A DNA stretch of 64,000 nt from an uncultured Algibacter sp. (GTDB taxonomy: Bacteria > Bacteroidota > Bacteroidia > Flavobacteriales > Flavobacteriaceae). Below, one piece after another: positions 41,365-51,742 of the stretch (position 1 is its first letter; every line of letters begins with the position of its first letter). Made by a program: the position numbers and the translations under genes. Location: the NCBI GenBank assembly GCA_947502405.1, contig CANMZT010000007.1, positions 1 to 64,000 on the forward strand, written 5' to 3'. Under the pieces are notes generated by a model. The model did no database searches, was not told the DNA's origin, and worked only from the letters and a program-made list of their open reading frames with translations.

Positions 41365-44085
41365 ATGAAAAACGCTATATTATTCGTAATTTTTAGTCTT
41401 TTCGGACTATTAAATTATTCTCAAAACGAAGCATCTAACTGGTATTTTGGAGAAAATGCTGGACTTACATTTGACCTCGCGAATAATACAATTGTCCGAA
41501 ACTCAAACGGCCAATTAAATACTAGAGAGGGATGCTCTTCAATTTCTGATGAGAATGGCAATTTACTATTCTACACTGATGGCGTTACAGTATGGAACCA
41601 AAATCATGTACAAATGATGAATGGTTTTAATTTACATGGAGATTCTTCCAGCACGCAATCAGCTATAATTGTTCCAAAACCAAAATCACCCACAATTTAT
41701 TATATTTTTACTGTAGATAATAGGGTAAATGGTGAAGACTTTGGTTTAAATTATTCAGAGGTAGACATGACACTTGATGGTGGATTAGGTGCTGTTACAG
41801 TAAAAAACACAAATTTACTTGCACTGTGTTCAGAGAAAATTACCGCAGTTCTAAAAGATTGCTTAACCGAATCTATATGGTTTGTAACTTTTGCTTCAGA
41901 AGACGGGACTCAAAGATCTTTCAATACTTTCCATTCATTTGAAATAACTGATAGTGGAGTCAATGCAACAGCTGTTAAATCCATTGTTAGTAACCAAACC
42001 ACTGAACCTCGTGGTTACTTAAAACTATCACCCGACGGAACTAAGGTAGCTAGTGCTAACATTGAAAGTGGATTATATCTGTATGATTTTGATGTTACTC
42101 AAGGAACAGTATCTAATGAAACCTCCCTAAGTATCAGTTCTGTTAATGGTGCTTCATTCCCCTACGGTGTTGAGTTTTCTCCAAATAGCAAACTCCTATA
42201 TGTACATTCATCAAATAACTTTTTTGATGAAGAAAATCCAAATAGAAATAACAATCCTAGTAATCATAGTTCCACACTTACACAATTTGACCTGTCTAGT
42301 ACCGATATACAAAACTCTCAAGTAAGATTAGAATCAAGGCAGCTTTTTAGAGGAGCACTACAACTAGGACCTGACGGCAAAATTTACAGAGCACTAAGTG
42401 CTACTTACAATGCAGGATTACCTTTTTTGGGCGTTATTGAAAATCCAAATATAGCAGGAAAAGACTGCCAATATGTTCATAATGCAATAAACTTGGCACC
42501 ATTTAATTCCTCTCAAGGTTTACCACCTTTCATAGCTTCTTTTTTCAATACAGAAATTGATATCATTAAAAACGGTAAGAATGCCATTAATTTAGATGTT
42601 TGCGATGGAGACTCTTATAATTTGGTATCTGAGGTTATTCCAAATGCAACTTACCGATGGACTTTAGATGGTAGCCCTTTATCTGAAACTAATTTTGATT
42701 TAGAAGTTTTTCAATCTGGGCATTACGAAGTGTTTATTGATCCGAACAATGGAGATTGTGCTCTAGAAGGTCAAGCATTTGTGAATTTTGTACCTAATCC
42801 CCAGGCATTTAATAATACTTTACTTCAATGCGATGAAGATGGCTTGATTGATGGGTTTACTATTTTTAACCTAAATGAAGCTAGTGATGAATTAACCGGT
42901 GGGCTTTTCAATAGGTCTACAAAATTCTATTTAGACGCAGCCCATACCACTGAACTTGATGCCAATTCTTTTAGTAATACGCTTAATCCACAAACAGTTT
43001 ATGTAGAAGTTATTGATGATATAAGTGGTTGTTCCAGTTTTTCGGAACTGACTCTTGCTGTAAGTACAACTGATGTTAATGATACTCGTTTAAATAATTG
43101 TGATGATGATGGGATTGAAGATGGTTTTCATATTTTTAACTTGAATGATGCTAACAATGATATTGTTAACGGTCTCCCTACTGGATTAAACATATCTTAT
43201 TACGAAACTTACAATGACGCACTACTAGAAATAAATAATTTATCAGCCAATTACACAAATACAATTCCTTATTCTCAAACAGTTTTTGCTCGAGTTGAAA
43301 ACACGAATAATTGCTATGGTATTAGTGAGGTCTTGCTAACTGTAAATGAATTACCAGATATTGAAACTGAAGGTCTAGAGTATTATTGCTTAAACAACTT
43401 TCCAAATACCATTGAAATAAATGCAGCCTTAATAAATGATTCGCCCAATAACTATACTTACAATTGGACAAATGGAGAAAACAGTTACGAAATAGATATA
43501 AACGCAGTTGGCACCTATAATGTTACGGTAACCAATACTTATGGTTGTTCTAAAAGTAGAATAATTACAATTGAACCCTCCAATACAGCAACTTTCGAAA
43601 TGCCAGCTTTTGATGTTAAAGATGGTATTCAAAACAACACTGTAACCGTTTTTGTTTCTGGAGAAGGCATTTATCAATATAGCCTCTTAGACGAAAATAA
43701 TAACACGATAAAGTCTTATCAAGATAGTAGTCTCTTTGAGAATGTATACCCTGGTATATATAAAGTTTTAGTTAAGGATATTAAAAATAATTGTGGTGTA
43801 ATAAACGAAAATGTTTCAGTAATCGGATTTCCGAAATTTTTTACCCCTAATAATGACGGTGTAAATGATACGTGGCAAATTTTAGGAGTTTCAGAAATGT
43901 TTCAACCCAATACTAAAATCCAAATTTTTGATCGATTTGGGAAACTTTTAAAAGAAATCTCACCTACTGGAATTGGGTGGAACGGTATTTTAAACGGACA
44001 AGTTTTACCTGCTGATGATTACTGGTTCGCAGTAAAACTACAAGATGGAAGAATATTTAAAAATCATTTCACATTAAAACATTAA
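41365..44085 (+). CDS. T9SS type B cargo protein 1 (propeller-like N-terminus)
   Basis: A 906-residue exported protein. A signal peptide (about 1-19, ending LNYSQ) is followed by a 380-residue domain with repeated strands (WYFGENAGLTFD, ISDENGNLLFYTDGVTVWNQ, LKLSPDGTKVASA, LQLGPDGKIYRA) that read like a beta-propeller. Next come two CDEDG/CDDDG modules (about 485-655), a PKD-like segment, and the C-terminal type B sorting domain PKFFTPNNDGVNDTW to KNHFTLKH. It should leave the cell through the T9SS and be anchored or released. The last 430 residues are a close copy of those of the next gene. Confidence 0.88.
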   Translation: MKNAILFVIFSLFGLLNYSQNEASNWYFGENAGLTFDLANNTIVRNSNGQLNTREGCSSISDENGNLLFYTDGVTVWNQNHVQMMNGFNLHGDSSSTQSAIIVPKPKSPTIYYIFTVDNRVNGEDFGLNYSEVDMTLDGGLGAVTVKNTNLLALCSEKITAVLKDCLTESIWFVTFASEDGTQRSFNTFHSFEITDSGVNATAVKSIVSNQTTEPRGYLKLSPDGTKVASANIESGLYLYDFDVTQGTVSNETSLSISSVNGASFPYGVEFSPNSKLLYVHSSNNFFDEENPNRNNNPSNHSSTLTQFDLSSTDIQNSQVRLESRQLFRGALQLGPDGKIYRALSATYNAGLPFLGVIENPNIAGKDCQYVHNAINLAPFNSSQGLPPFIASFFNTEIDIIKNGKNAINLDVCDGDSYNLVSEVIPNATYRWTLDGSPLSETNFDLEVFQSGHYEVFIDPNNGDCALEGQAFVNFVPNPQAFNNTLLQCDEDGLIDGFTIFNLNEASDELTGGLFNRSTKFYLDAAHTTELDANSFSNTLNPQTVYVEVIDDISGCSSFSELTLAVSTTDVNDTRLNNCDDDGIEDGFHIFNLNDANNDIVNGLPTGLNISYYETYNDALLEINNLSANYTNTIPYSQTVFARVENTNNCYGISEVLLTVNELPDIETEGLEYYCLNNFPNTIEINAALINDSPNNYTYNWTNGENSYEIDINAVGTYNVTVTNTYGCSKSRIITIEPSNTATFEMPAFDVKDGIQNNTVTVFVSGEGIYQYSLLDENNNTIKSYQDSSLFENVYPGIYKVLVKDIKNNCGVINENVSVIGFPKFFTPNNDGVNDTWQILGVSEMFQPNTKIQIFDRFGKLLKEISPTGIGWNGILNGQVLPADDYWFAVKLQDGRIFKNHFTLKH

Positions 44086-44089
44086 ACTA

Positions 44090-46534
44090 TTGAAATCGCT
44101 CCTTAAGTTTTGCTTATTTTTTATATTGATATGTTTTTCTAATAACAGTTTAAGTCAAGCTCCAAACGACTGTGTTAATGCTGTAATTACTTGTGGTAAT
44201 TCAGATATTAGTTTAGATGTTAATGGTCCTGGTGCTAATGAGTTTCCAACTTCATGTCAAAGTAACGAGAATAATAGTGTTTGGTTAAGTGTTACAACTG
44301 TTACCTCTGGCACTTTAGGTTTCACTCTCACACCCAATAGCACCAACATAATGGAAGATTATGATTTTTTTGTCTTTGGACCTAATGTACCGTGTAATAA
44401 CCTTGGATCAACAATTAGGTGTTCCACTACTAATCCTCAAAATGCAGGTTTAAGTAGTAATCAAACAGGAATGAATGGGTCTGAAACAGATTTTACAGAA
44501 GGAAGAGGTGCAGATGGTAATAGTTTTGTAAGATGGCTTGATGTTAATGCAGGTGAAACTTACTTTATTGTGATAGACAGACCTATAGGTAACAGTCCTT
44601 TTAATTTAGAATGGACAGGTACAGCAACATTTGCTGAACCTCCAACTGACGAATCCATAACTTCTGGTACACCTTTAGATTTTGAAAAGTGTGATGATAT
44701 TTCTCCTTTTGATGATGGTTTTGTAAATTTTGATTTAATAGACAACACTATACTGATAACTGGCTCGCAAACTGATGTAACTGTCACTTACCACGCCTCG
44801 GCAAGTGATGCTAATATTGGGATTAATCCTTTAGCAAGCCCTTATAGAAATATTAGTAACCCTCAAACTATTTACGCTAGAATCACTAATGATATTACTG
44901 GGTGCTTTGAGTTAACTAATTTTCAATTAGATGTTAGTCTTGGGCCAGATTTTATGCCACCTTCTCCTGTTATCATATGTGATAACTTAGATGATGGTTA
45001 TGATAAAAATGGACAAACCATTTTTGATTTGACTTCTAGAAACGATGAAATTTTAAATGGGCAAAATCCAGCAGACTTTAATATCTTTTTTTATGACTCT
45101 AGAGCAAATGCAGATAACAGAATAGGTGAACTTCCAAATTCATATTATAACACCACTGCGTTTAATGATCAAGTATTTGTTAGAATAGAAGAAGTAGCCA
45201 ACCTAAATTGTAGTAGCATTACAACCTTAGATTTACAAGTAAATGAAGCGCCAGATGCATTTAATTCAACATTAATACAATGTGATGAAGATGGGTTAGC
45301 AGATGGATTAACCATTTTTAACCTTAATGAAGCTAATGATGAATTAACTGGAGGGATTACTAATAGGTCAACAAGATTCTATACTGATTTAGCAAGAACA
45401 ATTGAGATAAGCGGAAATGCATTTGAAAATACAATTAACCCTCAAATAATCTATGTAGAAGTAGTTAATGATGAAACAGGCTGTACAAGTAATTCAGAAT
45501 TAACCTTAGATGTTACAGCAACAGATTCGAACAATGCATTCTTAATTTCATGTGATGATGATGGTGTTGAAGATGGATTTTATGTTTTCGATTTAACTGA
45601 TGCTGATAGTGACATTTTAAACGGTTTACCTATGGGTTTAAATATTGTTTATTATGCTTCTTTTAACGATTCTGTTTTAGAACAAAATCCATTAAGTAGT
45701 ACCTTTACTAATACTAATCCTTATTTTCAAACCATTTATGCACGTGTAGAAAATGCAAACGACTGTTATGGAATAAGCGAAGTCTTTCTTTATGTATTAC
45801 CATTACCAGATATTAAAACTGAAGATTTATTTTATTATTGTTTAAATGATTTCCCCAATTCAATAACTATTGATGCCGCAGTAAACGATAATCCGAATAA
45901 TTATACATATAATTGGTCTAACGGTGATACGAATTATGAAACTCAGATAAATACTGTAGGTACGTATACTGTAACAGTAACAGACACCAATAATTGTTCA
46001 AAAACACGCACTGTAATTATTGAGGCTTCAAATATTGCTACGTTTAATGTGCCAGCTTTTGAAGTAAAAGATGCATCACAAAATAATACTATTACAGTTT
46101 TCGTTACAGGAGAGGGAACTTATCAATATAGTTTAATTGATGAATTTGGAAATAATGCACAACCCTTTCAAGACAGTAATCTTTTTGAAAATGTATACCC
46201 CGGTATTTATTCTGTTGCAGTAAAAGATATAAAAAACGACTGCGGCACAGTGATAGAAGATGTATCGGTAATTGGTTTTCCAAAGTTTTTTACACCAAAT
46301 AATGATGGTGTAAATGACACTTGGCAGATTTTAGGTGTGTCTGAAATGTTTCAAGCAAATTCAAAAATTTTAATTTTTAATCGATTTGGTAAACTAGTAA
46401 AGCAATTAGATCCAACTGGTGAAGGTTGGAATGGATTATTTAATGGTGAAAGACTACCAAGTGATGATTATTGGTTTTCAATTAAATTACAGGATGGAAG
46501 AACATTTAAAAATCATTTTACACTTAAGTATTAG
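44090..46534 (+). CDS. T9SS type B cargo protein 2 (TTG start)
   Basis: An 814-residue exported protein starting at TTG, 4 bp after the stop codon of cargo 1, so it is coupled to it. The signal peptide (KSLLKFCLFFILICFSNN) is followed by a domain of about 180 residues (PNDCVNAVITCGNSDISLDV, GETYFIVIDRPIGNSPFNLEW) typical of flavobacterial gliding-associated proteins. Four Asp-rich cysteine modules (from about 200), a PKD-like segment and the type B C-terminal domain follow. From 45244 on it matches cargo 1 at roughly two residues in three, while the N-termini are unrelated: duplication with exchange of the front domain. Confidence 0.88.
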   Translation: MKSLLKFCLFFILICFSNNSLSQAPNDCVNAVITCGNSDISLDVNGPGANEFPTSCQSNENNSVWLSVTTVTSGTLGFTLTPNSTNIMEDYDFFVFGPNVPCNNLGSTIRCSTTNPQNAGLSSNQTGMNGSETDFTEGRGADGNSFVRWLDVNAGETYFIVIDRPIGNSPFNLEWTGTATFAEPPTDESITSGTPLDFEKCDDISPFDDGFVNFDLIDNTILITGSQTDVTVTYHASASDANIGINPLASPYRNISNPQTIYARITNDITGCFELTNFQLDVSLGPDFMPPSPVIICDNLDDGYDKNGQTIFDLTSRNDEILNGQNPADFNIFFYDSRANADNRIGELPNSYYNTTAFNDQVFVRIEEVANLNCSSITTLDLQVNEAPDAFNSTLIQCDEDGLADGLTIFNLNEANDELTGGITNRSTRFYTDLARTIEISGNAFENTINPQIIYVEVVNDETGCTSNSELTLDVTATDSNNAFLISCDDDGVEDGFYVFDLTDADSDILNGLPMGLNIVYYASFNDSVLEQNPLSSTFTNTNPYFQTIYARVENANDCYGISEVFLYVLPLPDIKTEDLFYYCLNDFPNSITIDAAVNDNPNNYTYNWSNGDTNYETQINTVGTYTVTVTDTNNCSKTRTVIIEASNIATFNVPAFEVKDASQNNTITVFVTGEGTYQYSLIDEFGNNAQPFQDSNLFENVYPGIYSVAVKDIKNDCGTVIEDVSVIGFPKFFTPNNDGVNDTWQILGVSEMFQANSKILIFNRFGKLVKQLDPTGEGWNGLFNGERLPSDDYWFSIKLQDGRTFKNHFTLKY

Positions 46535-46581
46535 GCATTCTAGTCGAAAAACTAATTAAAATGCGTTTTATCCGATTTTTT

Positions 46582-46612
46582 TTGCGTTTCATCTGAAAAA
46601 AGTCTATTTTTC
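46582..46612 (+). promoter_or_regulatory. Probable promoter of cargo gene 3
   Basis: TTG at 46582-46584, 20 bp, then TATTTTTC at 46605-46612 (one base off TAnnTTTG). It gives a leader of about 77 nt and makes cargo gene 3 a separate transcription unit from cargo 1 and 2. Confidence 0.4.
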
Positions 46613-46695
46613 GCCCATAATTAGCCCCATTAATTAGAATATTTTTAAATAATATTCAACCAAATAAAAACGAACTAGAAAACACCTACAGGTTT

Positions 46696-49600
46696 ATGAG
46701 ATATATTTATTTCATCATATTCATTCTACTATTTAGTAGTAATTATTCGTTTTCTCAACAAATATCTGTAAATGATACTGTTGGTTTACAATCCCTAATA
46801 CAAGATAATTTAGTAAACGGATGTGTTGATATAAGTAACGTAAGTTCTTCTGTAAACGGAAATTCTAGTGGCTTATCAAGCTATGCTTATTTTGAAAGAG
46901 CTGGTTCTAACTTCCCCTTTGAAAATGGCATTATGCTTTCAACTGGTGGTGCAGCTTCTGGTGGAAACTCTACCGTTACGCCTACTCTTAGTGAGGGATC
47001 TTCAACTTGGGGTACCGATCCTGATTTAGAAACAGCTTTAGGAATAACCAACACAGTTAATGCCACTTCAATAGAATTTGATTTTGTTTCCATTTCTGAT
47101 CAGTTTCAATTTAATTACTTATTAGCTTCAGAAGAATACTTTGGTATTAACCCTTGTCAATTTTCTGATGGTTTCGTTTTTCTTATCAGAGAATCAGGTA
47201 CAACAAATCCTTATCAAAATATAGCACTAATACCTGGTACCTCAACACCTGTAAACACAAATACCATTCATGATGAAATTTTTGGAGTTTGTCCTGCAGA
47301 GAACAATCAGTACTTTGATGGTTACAATATTGGAGATACAAATTATAATGGAAGAACTACGGTTTTAACAGCGTCAGGTAGTATAATGCCTAATGTCATG
47401 TATCACATTAAACTAATAATTGCTGACCAAACTGATGGTACCTTTGACTCTGCTGTTTTTATTGAAGGTGATAGTTTTAGAGTCTTGGATTTAGGAGAAG
47501 ATATTTCTACTTGTGCTAGCTCTGTTACTTTGGACGCAGATTTACAAAACCCTCTAGCCTCTTATGCTTGGTATAGAGATGGTAATATCATTACTGGTGC
47601 TACTGCATCTACCTATATTGCAGTTCAAGATGGAACATACCGAGTTGAAGTTGGTGTACCTGTTAATGGATCTACTTGTGTAGAAACTGATGAAATTGTA
47701 GTTGTTTTAAATACCGAAGAGCCCATGGATCCTGTCTCAGATTATCAATTATGTGATGATCCAAGCGGCAATGGCATAGAGGTTTTTGACCTTTCAACAA
47801 AAGATTCTGAAATTATAGCAAACATACCTTTTACAAATTACGTCTTCAGTTACCACTTTTCTGATAGTGATGCAAGACTAAATATAAACCCCATTACTAC
47901 TCCCATTCCTAATACTATGAATCCTCACCCCATTTTTGTTAGGGTTCAAGATTTAGATAGTAATTGTTTTTCTTTTACAACATTTAATCTAGTGGTTAAT
48001 CCACTCCCAAATATTGTGAATCCAACACCTTTACAAGTATGTGATGGTGATGATAATCCTGATGGTTTTGCGGTAATTGATTTAACCCAAAAAGATGATG
48101 AAATTACATCTGGACAAACCAATTTATTTGTGTCTTATCACTACAATCAATTAGACGCAAATACTGGAAATAACCCAATACCTACTCCCTACATCAATAC
48201 TAACACGCCCAACGAACAAGTATATGTTAGGATTATTGATACTACTACAGGTTGTGAAACAACAACCACGTTGGATGTTGAGATAACAGTTAGTCCAATT
48301 GTGAATAGAGATACACAGTATCTGGATGCTTGTGATAGAGATTTAGATGGAGATGCGTCTTTTGATTTAACAGAAGTTATCGCTGACATCCTAAATGGGT
48401 TATCTGGAGTTTCTACAACATTTCATAGCACATTTGATGATGCTGAAATGAATATAAATGCTATTGCAGACGAAACCAATTATCAATATACTAATGCTGT
48501 TTTAGAACCAGGCTCTGCTACATTGTATATGAGAATAGAGGATGATACTACAGGATGTGCTACCATTGTACCTTTTGAAGTTCACACTAATCTGCTATTA
48601 ACTGGTACAGATACCGGTGATTTTGCACTTTGCGACACTAATGATGATAGTACCGATACTCTAAATTTTGATCTAAACACCGTTGAAACATTTATTGCTA
48701 ATGAATTACCAGACTCAATTACAGTAGCCTTCTTTGAAACAGAAGATGATAGAGATAATAATGTTAATCCGATTGACAAAACATCACCCTATGCAGCTTC
48801 AAGTCCACAGGTCCTATATGTTAGAATTACTGGCAGCGGGTGTAGCGAAAACACAGAAATAACATTATTAGTAAATCCTATTTTGTTATTTGATAACGTA
48901 ACTGTACCGTATTGTGATGATGATGATGATGGTATTGCAAGTATAGATTTACAATCTTTAGACGACACAATCACGGGAGGCAATACAAATTTTTCTGTAA
49001 CCTATTTTGCAACTAATGCTGATGCTCAAAGTAATAACACAGCAAATCAATTACCACCATTTTATAACAACACTAATCCCATTGAAACCTTATATGCACG
49101 AATTGAAAATATAGATTCTGGATGTTCTACGGTTAACCCTTTTCAAATTGAAGTATTAGTTGCTCCTGCAACAAACCAACCTTCCGATGAAATAATTTGT
49201 GATAACGATCAAGATGGTTTTTCAATAATAAATCTAGAGGATAAAATTGATGAAGCTATTCCAAGTAGAACAGGTTTTAACATAGATGTGTTTACATCAT
49301 TTGATGATGCAGATAATAATACAAACGCAATTCCTACTTCAGATAGAAATGCTTACAATACTGACACACAAACACTATTTATAAGAATTGAAGATGGTAT
49401 AAGCGGAACAGGTTGTTATGCCATTACATCATTTGAAGCTATTGTAAATACGCTACCCGATTTTCCATCCCCTATAAGTAATTTTCAAATATGTGAAGAT
49501 GACGGTGATAGTTTTGCAGATTTTTTACTTGTAGATAAAGATGCTGAAATTCTTAACGGACAAACTGGTAAAGAAGTATTTTATTTTGAAGATGCTGCTT

Positions 49601-51612
49601 TAAGTATACCTATTGACAAAAATAACATCTATCAAAATACATCTAGCCCTCAAACCATTTATGTTAGAGTTGAAAATATTTCAGACCGGGATTGTTTTGG
49701 TACAGATTCATTCACTTTACAAGTATCACCAGATCCAATTTACAACCCTATTGTAGATTATTTAGTTTGTGATGACGCTAGTAATGATGGTTTAAATGAG
49801 TTTAACCTTGATGAAAAAGCTGATGAAATAAGAGCAGGATCTCCAGATATGTTGAATATTTCATTCCACGCATCACCTACTGATGCTGAAAACAATTTAA
49901 ACCCTTTACCTTCTACTTACACCAATGTTACTAACCCTCAGAGTATATATGTAAGAATAGAAAGTGAAGATTCATTATGTTATGTTGTTGAAGAGTTAGG
50001 TATAAATATTATTGCTCCTCCCCAAGTAAGAGTTGGCAACCCAAGTATAACAAATTGTGATGCAAACTATGATGGCTTTACAAATTTTGATTTAACAACC
50101 TATAATATTGATACAATTAACAATGAATTTGAAGTTTTAGATAGGGTAAAAAGTAATCTTTCTTTAAATTATTTTGAAAATTTAGCAGATATAAACCCAA
50201 ATGATGGTTTAGATAACACAAATGAAATTATTGATCCGTCTAACTTTAATTCTGATGCCAAAACAATTTATATGAAAATTGTAAATGTATTAACAGGCTG
50301 TTTCACTACAGTTCCTTTAGAACTGATGGTAAACTTACCTCCTGTTACAAATACTATAGGCACCATTCAAATATGTGATAATGAAACAAATACTTATGAT
50401 TTATCACAAATAAACAGTATGATTGTTGACGACCTTTCACTGGTCTCTATTTCATATCACGACACACAAGATGATGCAGAAAATAACACAGCACCCTTAA
50501 ATGCTACTTATAATTATTCCGCTAGTAATCATACAATATTTATTAGAGTTTCAGATATATCAACTGGCTGCTATATAGCACCATCTATTCTGCTACAAAT
50601 TAATCAGAACCCTATTGCCAATACTCCTCCTGCTTTAATAGATTGTGATGATGACTACGATGGAATTCAAAATTTTGACTTAAGAGATAACAATAATATT
50701 ATCTTAGGAGGTTTAAACCCTTCTGATTACATTATTACCTTTTACGAAAACTTGGATAATGCTGAAAACGAAATTGATAATTTACCAAACATATACCCTG
50801 CAAGTAACGGTGATACCATTTTTGTTAGGCTTGAAAATAATAGTACTGGATGTTTTAGTACCACACAATTTGATATTCGTATAAACCCATTACCAGTTAT
50901 ACCAATAAACGAAATTGTACCGTTGTGTAATAACGAACCTGTAATTGTTAGTGCAGCTACTGGTGTTTTAGGTGATACTTATTTGTGGTCTACTGGTGAA
51001 ACAACTGAAGAAATAACAATTCCTGCCTCTAGTCCAGGAACATACTTTGTAACTGTTACTAGACCAAACTTAATTGGTAATGATTGCTCTTACACGCATA
51101 ACTTTGAGGTTATTCCATCTGATGAAGCTGAAATTATAATAACACCTACTGTTAATTTTGCAGACCCTAATAGAATTACTGTTGAAATAAATAACTCTAG
51201 AATTGGAGATTATATTTTCCTTTTAGATGGTGTTGAAAACAACCCATCGACATCTAATATTTTTAACGATGTTTCATTTGGAGAACATATTGTAACCGTT
51301 AGAGATTTAAATGGTTGTATGGATGTTTCAAAAGAAGTATTTGTATTTGATATTCCTAAGTTTGTTACTCCAAATAACGATAATGCTTATGACACTTGGC
51401 ATATTGTTGGAGCTGAACAATTACCTGGTACCATAGTTTATATTTATAATAGACATGGTAAACTCATTAAAACTCTTGCACATAACTCTGAGGGGTGGAA
51501 TGGTACTTACAACGGACAAAATATGCCATCAGATGATTATTGGTTTTCAGCAGACATTGTACAAAATGGTGAATCATTCAATATCAGAGGGCATTTTGCC
51601 TTAAAACGATAA
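46696..51612 (+). CDS. T9SS type B cargo protein 3 (choice-of-anchor L, 11 repeats)
   Basis: A 1638-residue exported protein, the second largest here. The signal peptide (about 1-20, ending YSFSQ) is followed by a choice-of-anchor L domain (about 25-255; GSNFPFENGIMLSTGG, LLASEEYFGINPCQFSDGFV), an Ig-like segment, then eleven tandem modules of about 95 residues (about 345-1400). Each has an opening CD-x-D/N-rich motif and a closing GC, which suggests one disulfide per module. A PKD-like segment (YLWSTGETTEEITIP) and the type B domain (PKFVTPNNDNAYDTWHIVGA to GHFALKR) close it. It would form a long rod on the cell surface or be released; adhesion is the likely use but unproven. Confidence 0.88.
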   Translation: MRYIYFIIFILLFSSNYSFSQQISVNDTVGLQSLIQDNLVNGCVDISNVSSSVNGNSSGLSSYAYFERAGSNFPFENGIMLSTGGAASGGNSTVTPTLSEGSSTWGTDPDLETALGITNTVNATSIEFDFVSISDQFQFNYLLASEEYFGINPCQFSDGFVFLIRESGTTNPYQNIALIPGTSTPVNTNTIHDEIFGVCPAENNQYFDGYNIGDTNYNGRTTVLTASGSIMPNVMYHIKLIIADQTDGTFDSAVFIEGDSFRVLDLGEDISTCASSVTLDADLQNPLASYAWYRDGNIITGATASTYIAVQDGTYRVEVGVPVNGSTCVETDEIVVVLNTEEPMDPVSDYQLCDDPSGNGIEVFDLSTKDSEIIANIPFTNYVFSYHFSDSDARLNINPITTPIPNTMNPHPIFVRVQDLDSNCFSFTTFNLVVNPLPNIVNPTPLQVCDGDDNPDGFAVIDLTQKDDEITSGQTNLFVSYHYNQLDANTGNNPIPTPYINTNTPNEQVYVRIIDTTTGCETTTTLDVEITVSPIVNRDTQYLDACDRDLDGDASFDLTEVIADILNGLSGVSTTFHSTFDDAEMNINAIADETNYQYTNAVLEPGSATLYMRIEDDTTGCATIVPFEVHTNLLLTGTDTGDFALCDTNDDSTDTLNFDLNTVETFIANELPDSITVAFFETEDDRDNNVNPIDKTSPYAASSPQVLYVRITGSGCSENTEITLLVNPILLFDNVTVPYCDDDDDGIASIDLQSLDDTITGGNTNFSVTYFATNADAQSNNTANQLPPFYNNTNPIETLYARIENIDSGCSTVNPFQIEVLVAPATNQPSDEIICDNDQDGFSIINLEDKIDEAIPSRTGFNIDVFTSFDDADNNTNAIPTSDRNAYNTDTQTLFIRIEDGISGTGCYAITSFEAIVNTLPDFPSPISNFQICEDDGDSFADFLLVDKDAEILNGQTGKEVFYFEDAALSIPIDKNNIYQNTSSPQTIYVRVENISDRDCFGTDSFTLQVSPDPIYNPIVDYLVCDDASNDGLNEFNLDEKADEIRAGSPDMLNISFHASPTDAENNLNPLPSTYTNVTNPQSIYVRIESEDSLCYVVEELGINIIAPPQVRVGNPSITNCDANYDGFTNFDLTTYNIDTINNEFEVLDRVKSNLSLNYFENLADINPNDGLDNTNEIIDPSNFNSDAKTIYMKIVNVLTGCFTTVPLELMVNLPPVTNTIGTIQICDNETNTYDLSQINSMIVDDLSLVSISYHDTQDDAENNTAPLNATYNYSASNHTIFIRVSDISTGCYIAPSILLQINQNPIANTPPALIDCDDDYDGIQNFDLRDNNNIILGGLNPSDYIITFYENLDNAENEIDNLPNIYPASNGDTIFVRLENNSTGCFSTTQFDIRINPLPVIPINEIVPLCNNEPVIVSAATGVLGDTYLWSTGETTEEITIPASSPGTYFVTVTRPNLIGNDCSYTHNFEVIPSDEAEIIITPTVNFADPNRITVEINNSRIGDYIFLLDGVENNPSTSNIFNDVSFGEHIVTVRDLNGCMDVSKEVFVFDIPKFVTPNNDNAYDTWHIVGAEQLPGTIVYIYNRHGKLIKTLAHNSEGWNGTYNGQNMPSDDYWFSADIVQNGESFNIRGHFALKR
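47730..50900 (+). repeat. Eleven tandem ~290-bp coding repeats
   Basis: Eleven in-frame units inside cargo gene 3. Each encodes C-D-(D/N/G-rich)-F-D-L, then a YF/YH strand, a D/N-A segment with N-P, a Q-x-(I/L)-Y/F-V-R-(V/I) strand, and closes with G-C. Units start at Cys codons in QLCDD, QVCDG, DACDR, ALCDT, PYCDD, IICDN, QICED, LVCDD, TNCDA, QICDN and IDCDD. The units differ in sequence, so the duplication is old. Related units occur in the other three cargo proteins. Confidence 0.8.
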
Positions 51613-51742
51613 CAAAGATTCTTTTACTAAAAGTATTTCAACTTAAAAATTAAACCTTCAGAGATTTTATAAGTCCAAAACTATTAAAAAGTCATATTTT
51701 AGATTTTCAATTTAATATTGACTTATTAATACGTATTCCCCT

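Noticed and set aside
47730-50900. CRISPR-like or tandem DNA array
   Set aside because: The periodicity is about 290 bp, in frame and protein-coding, with diverged units and no constant repeats of 25-40 bp separated by unique spacers.
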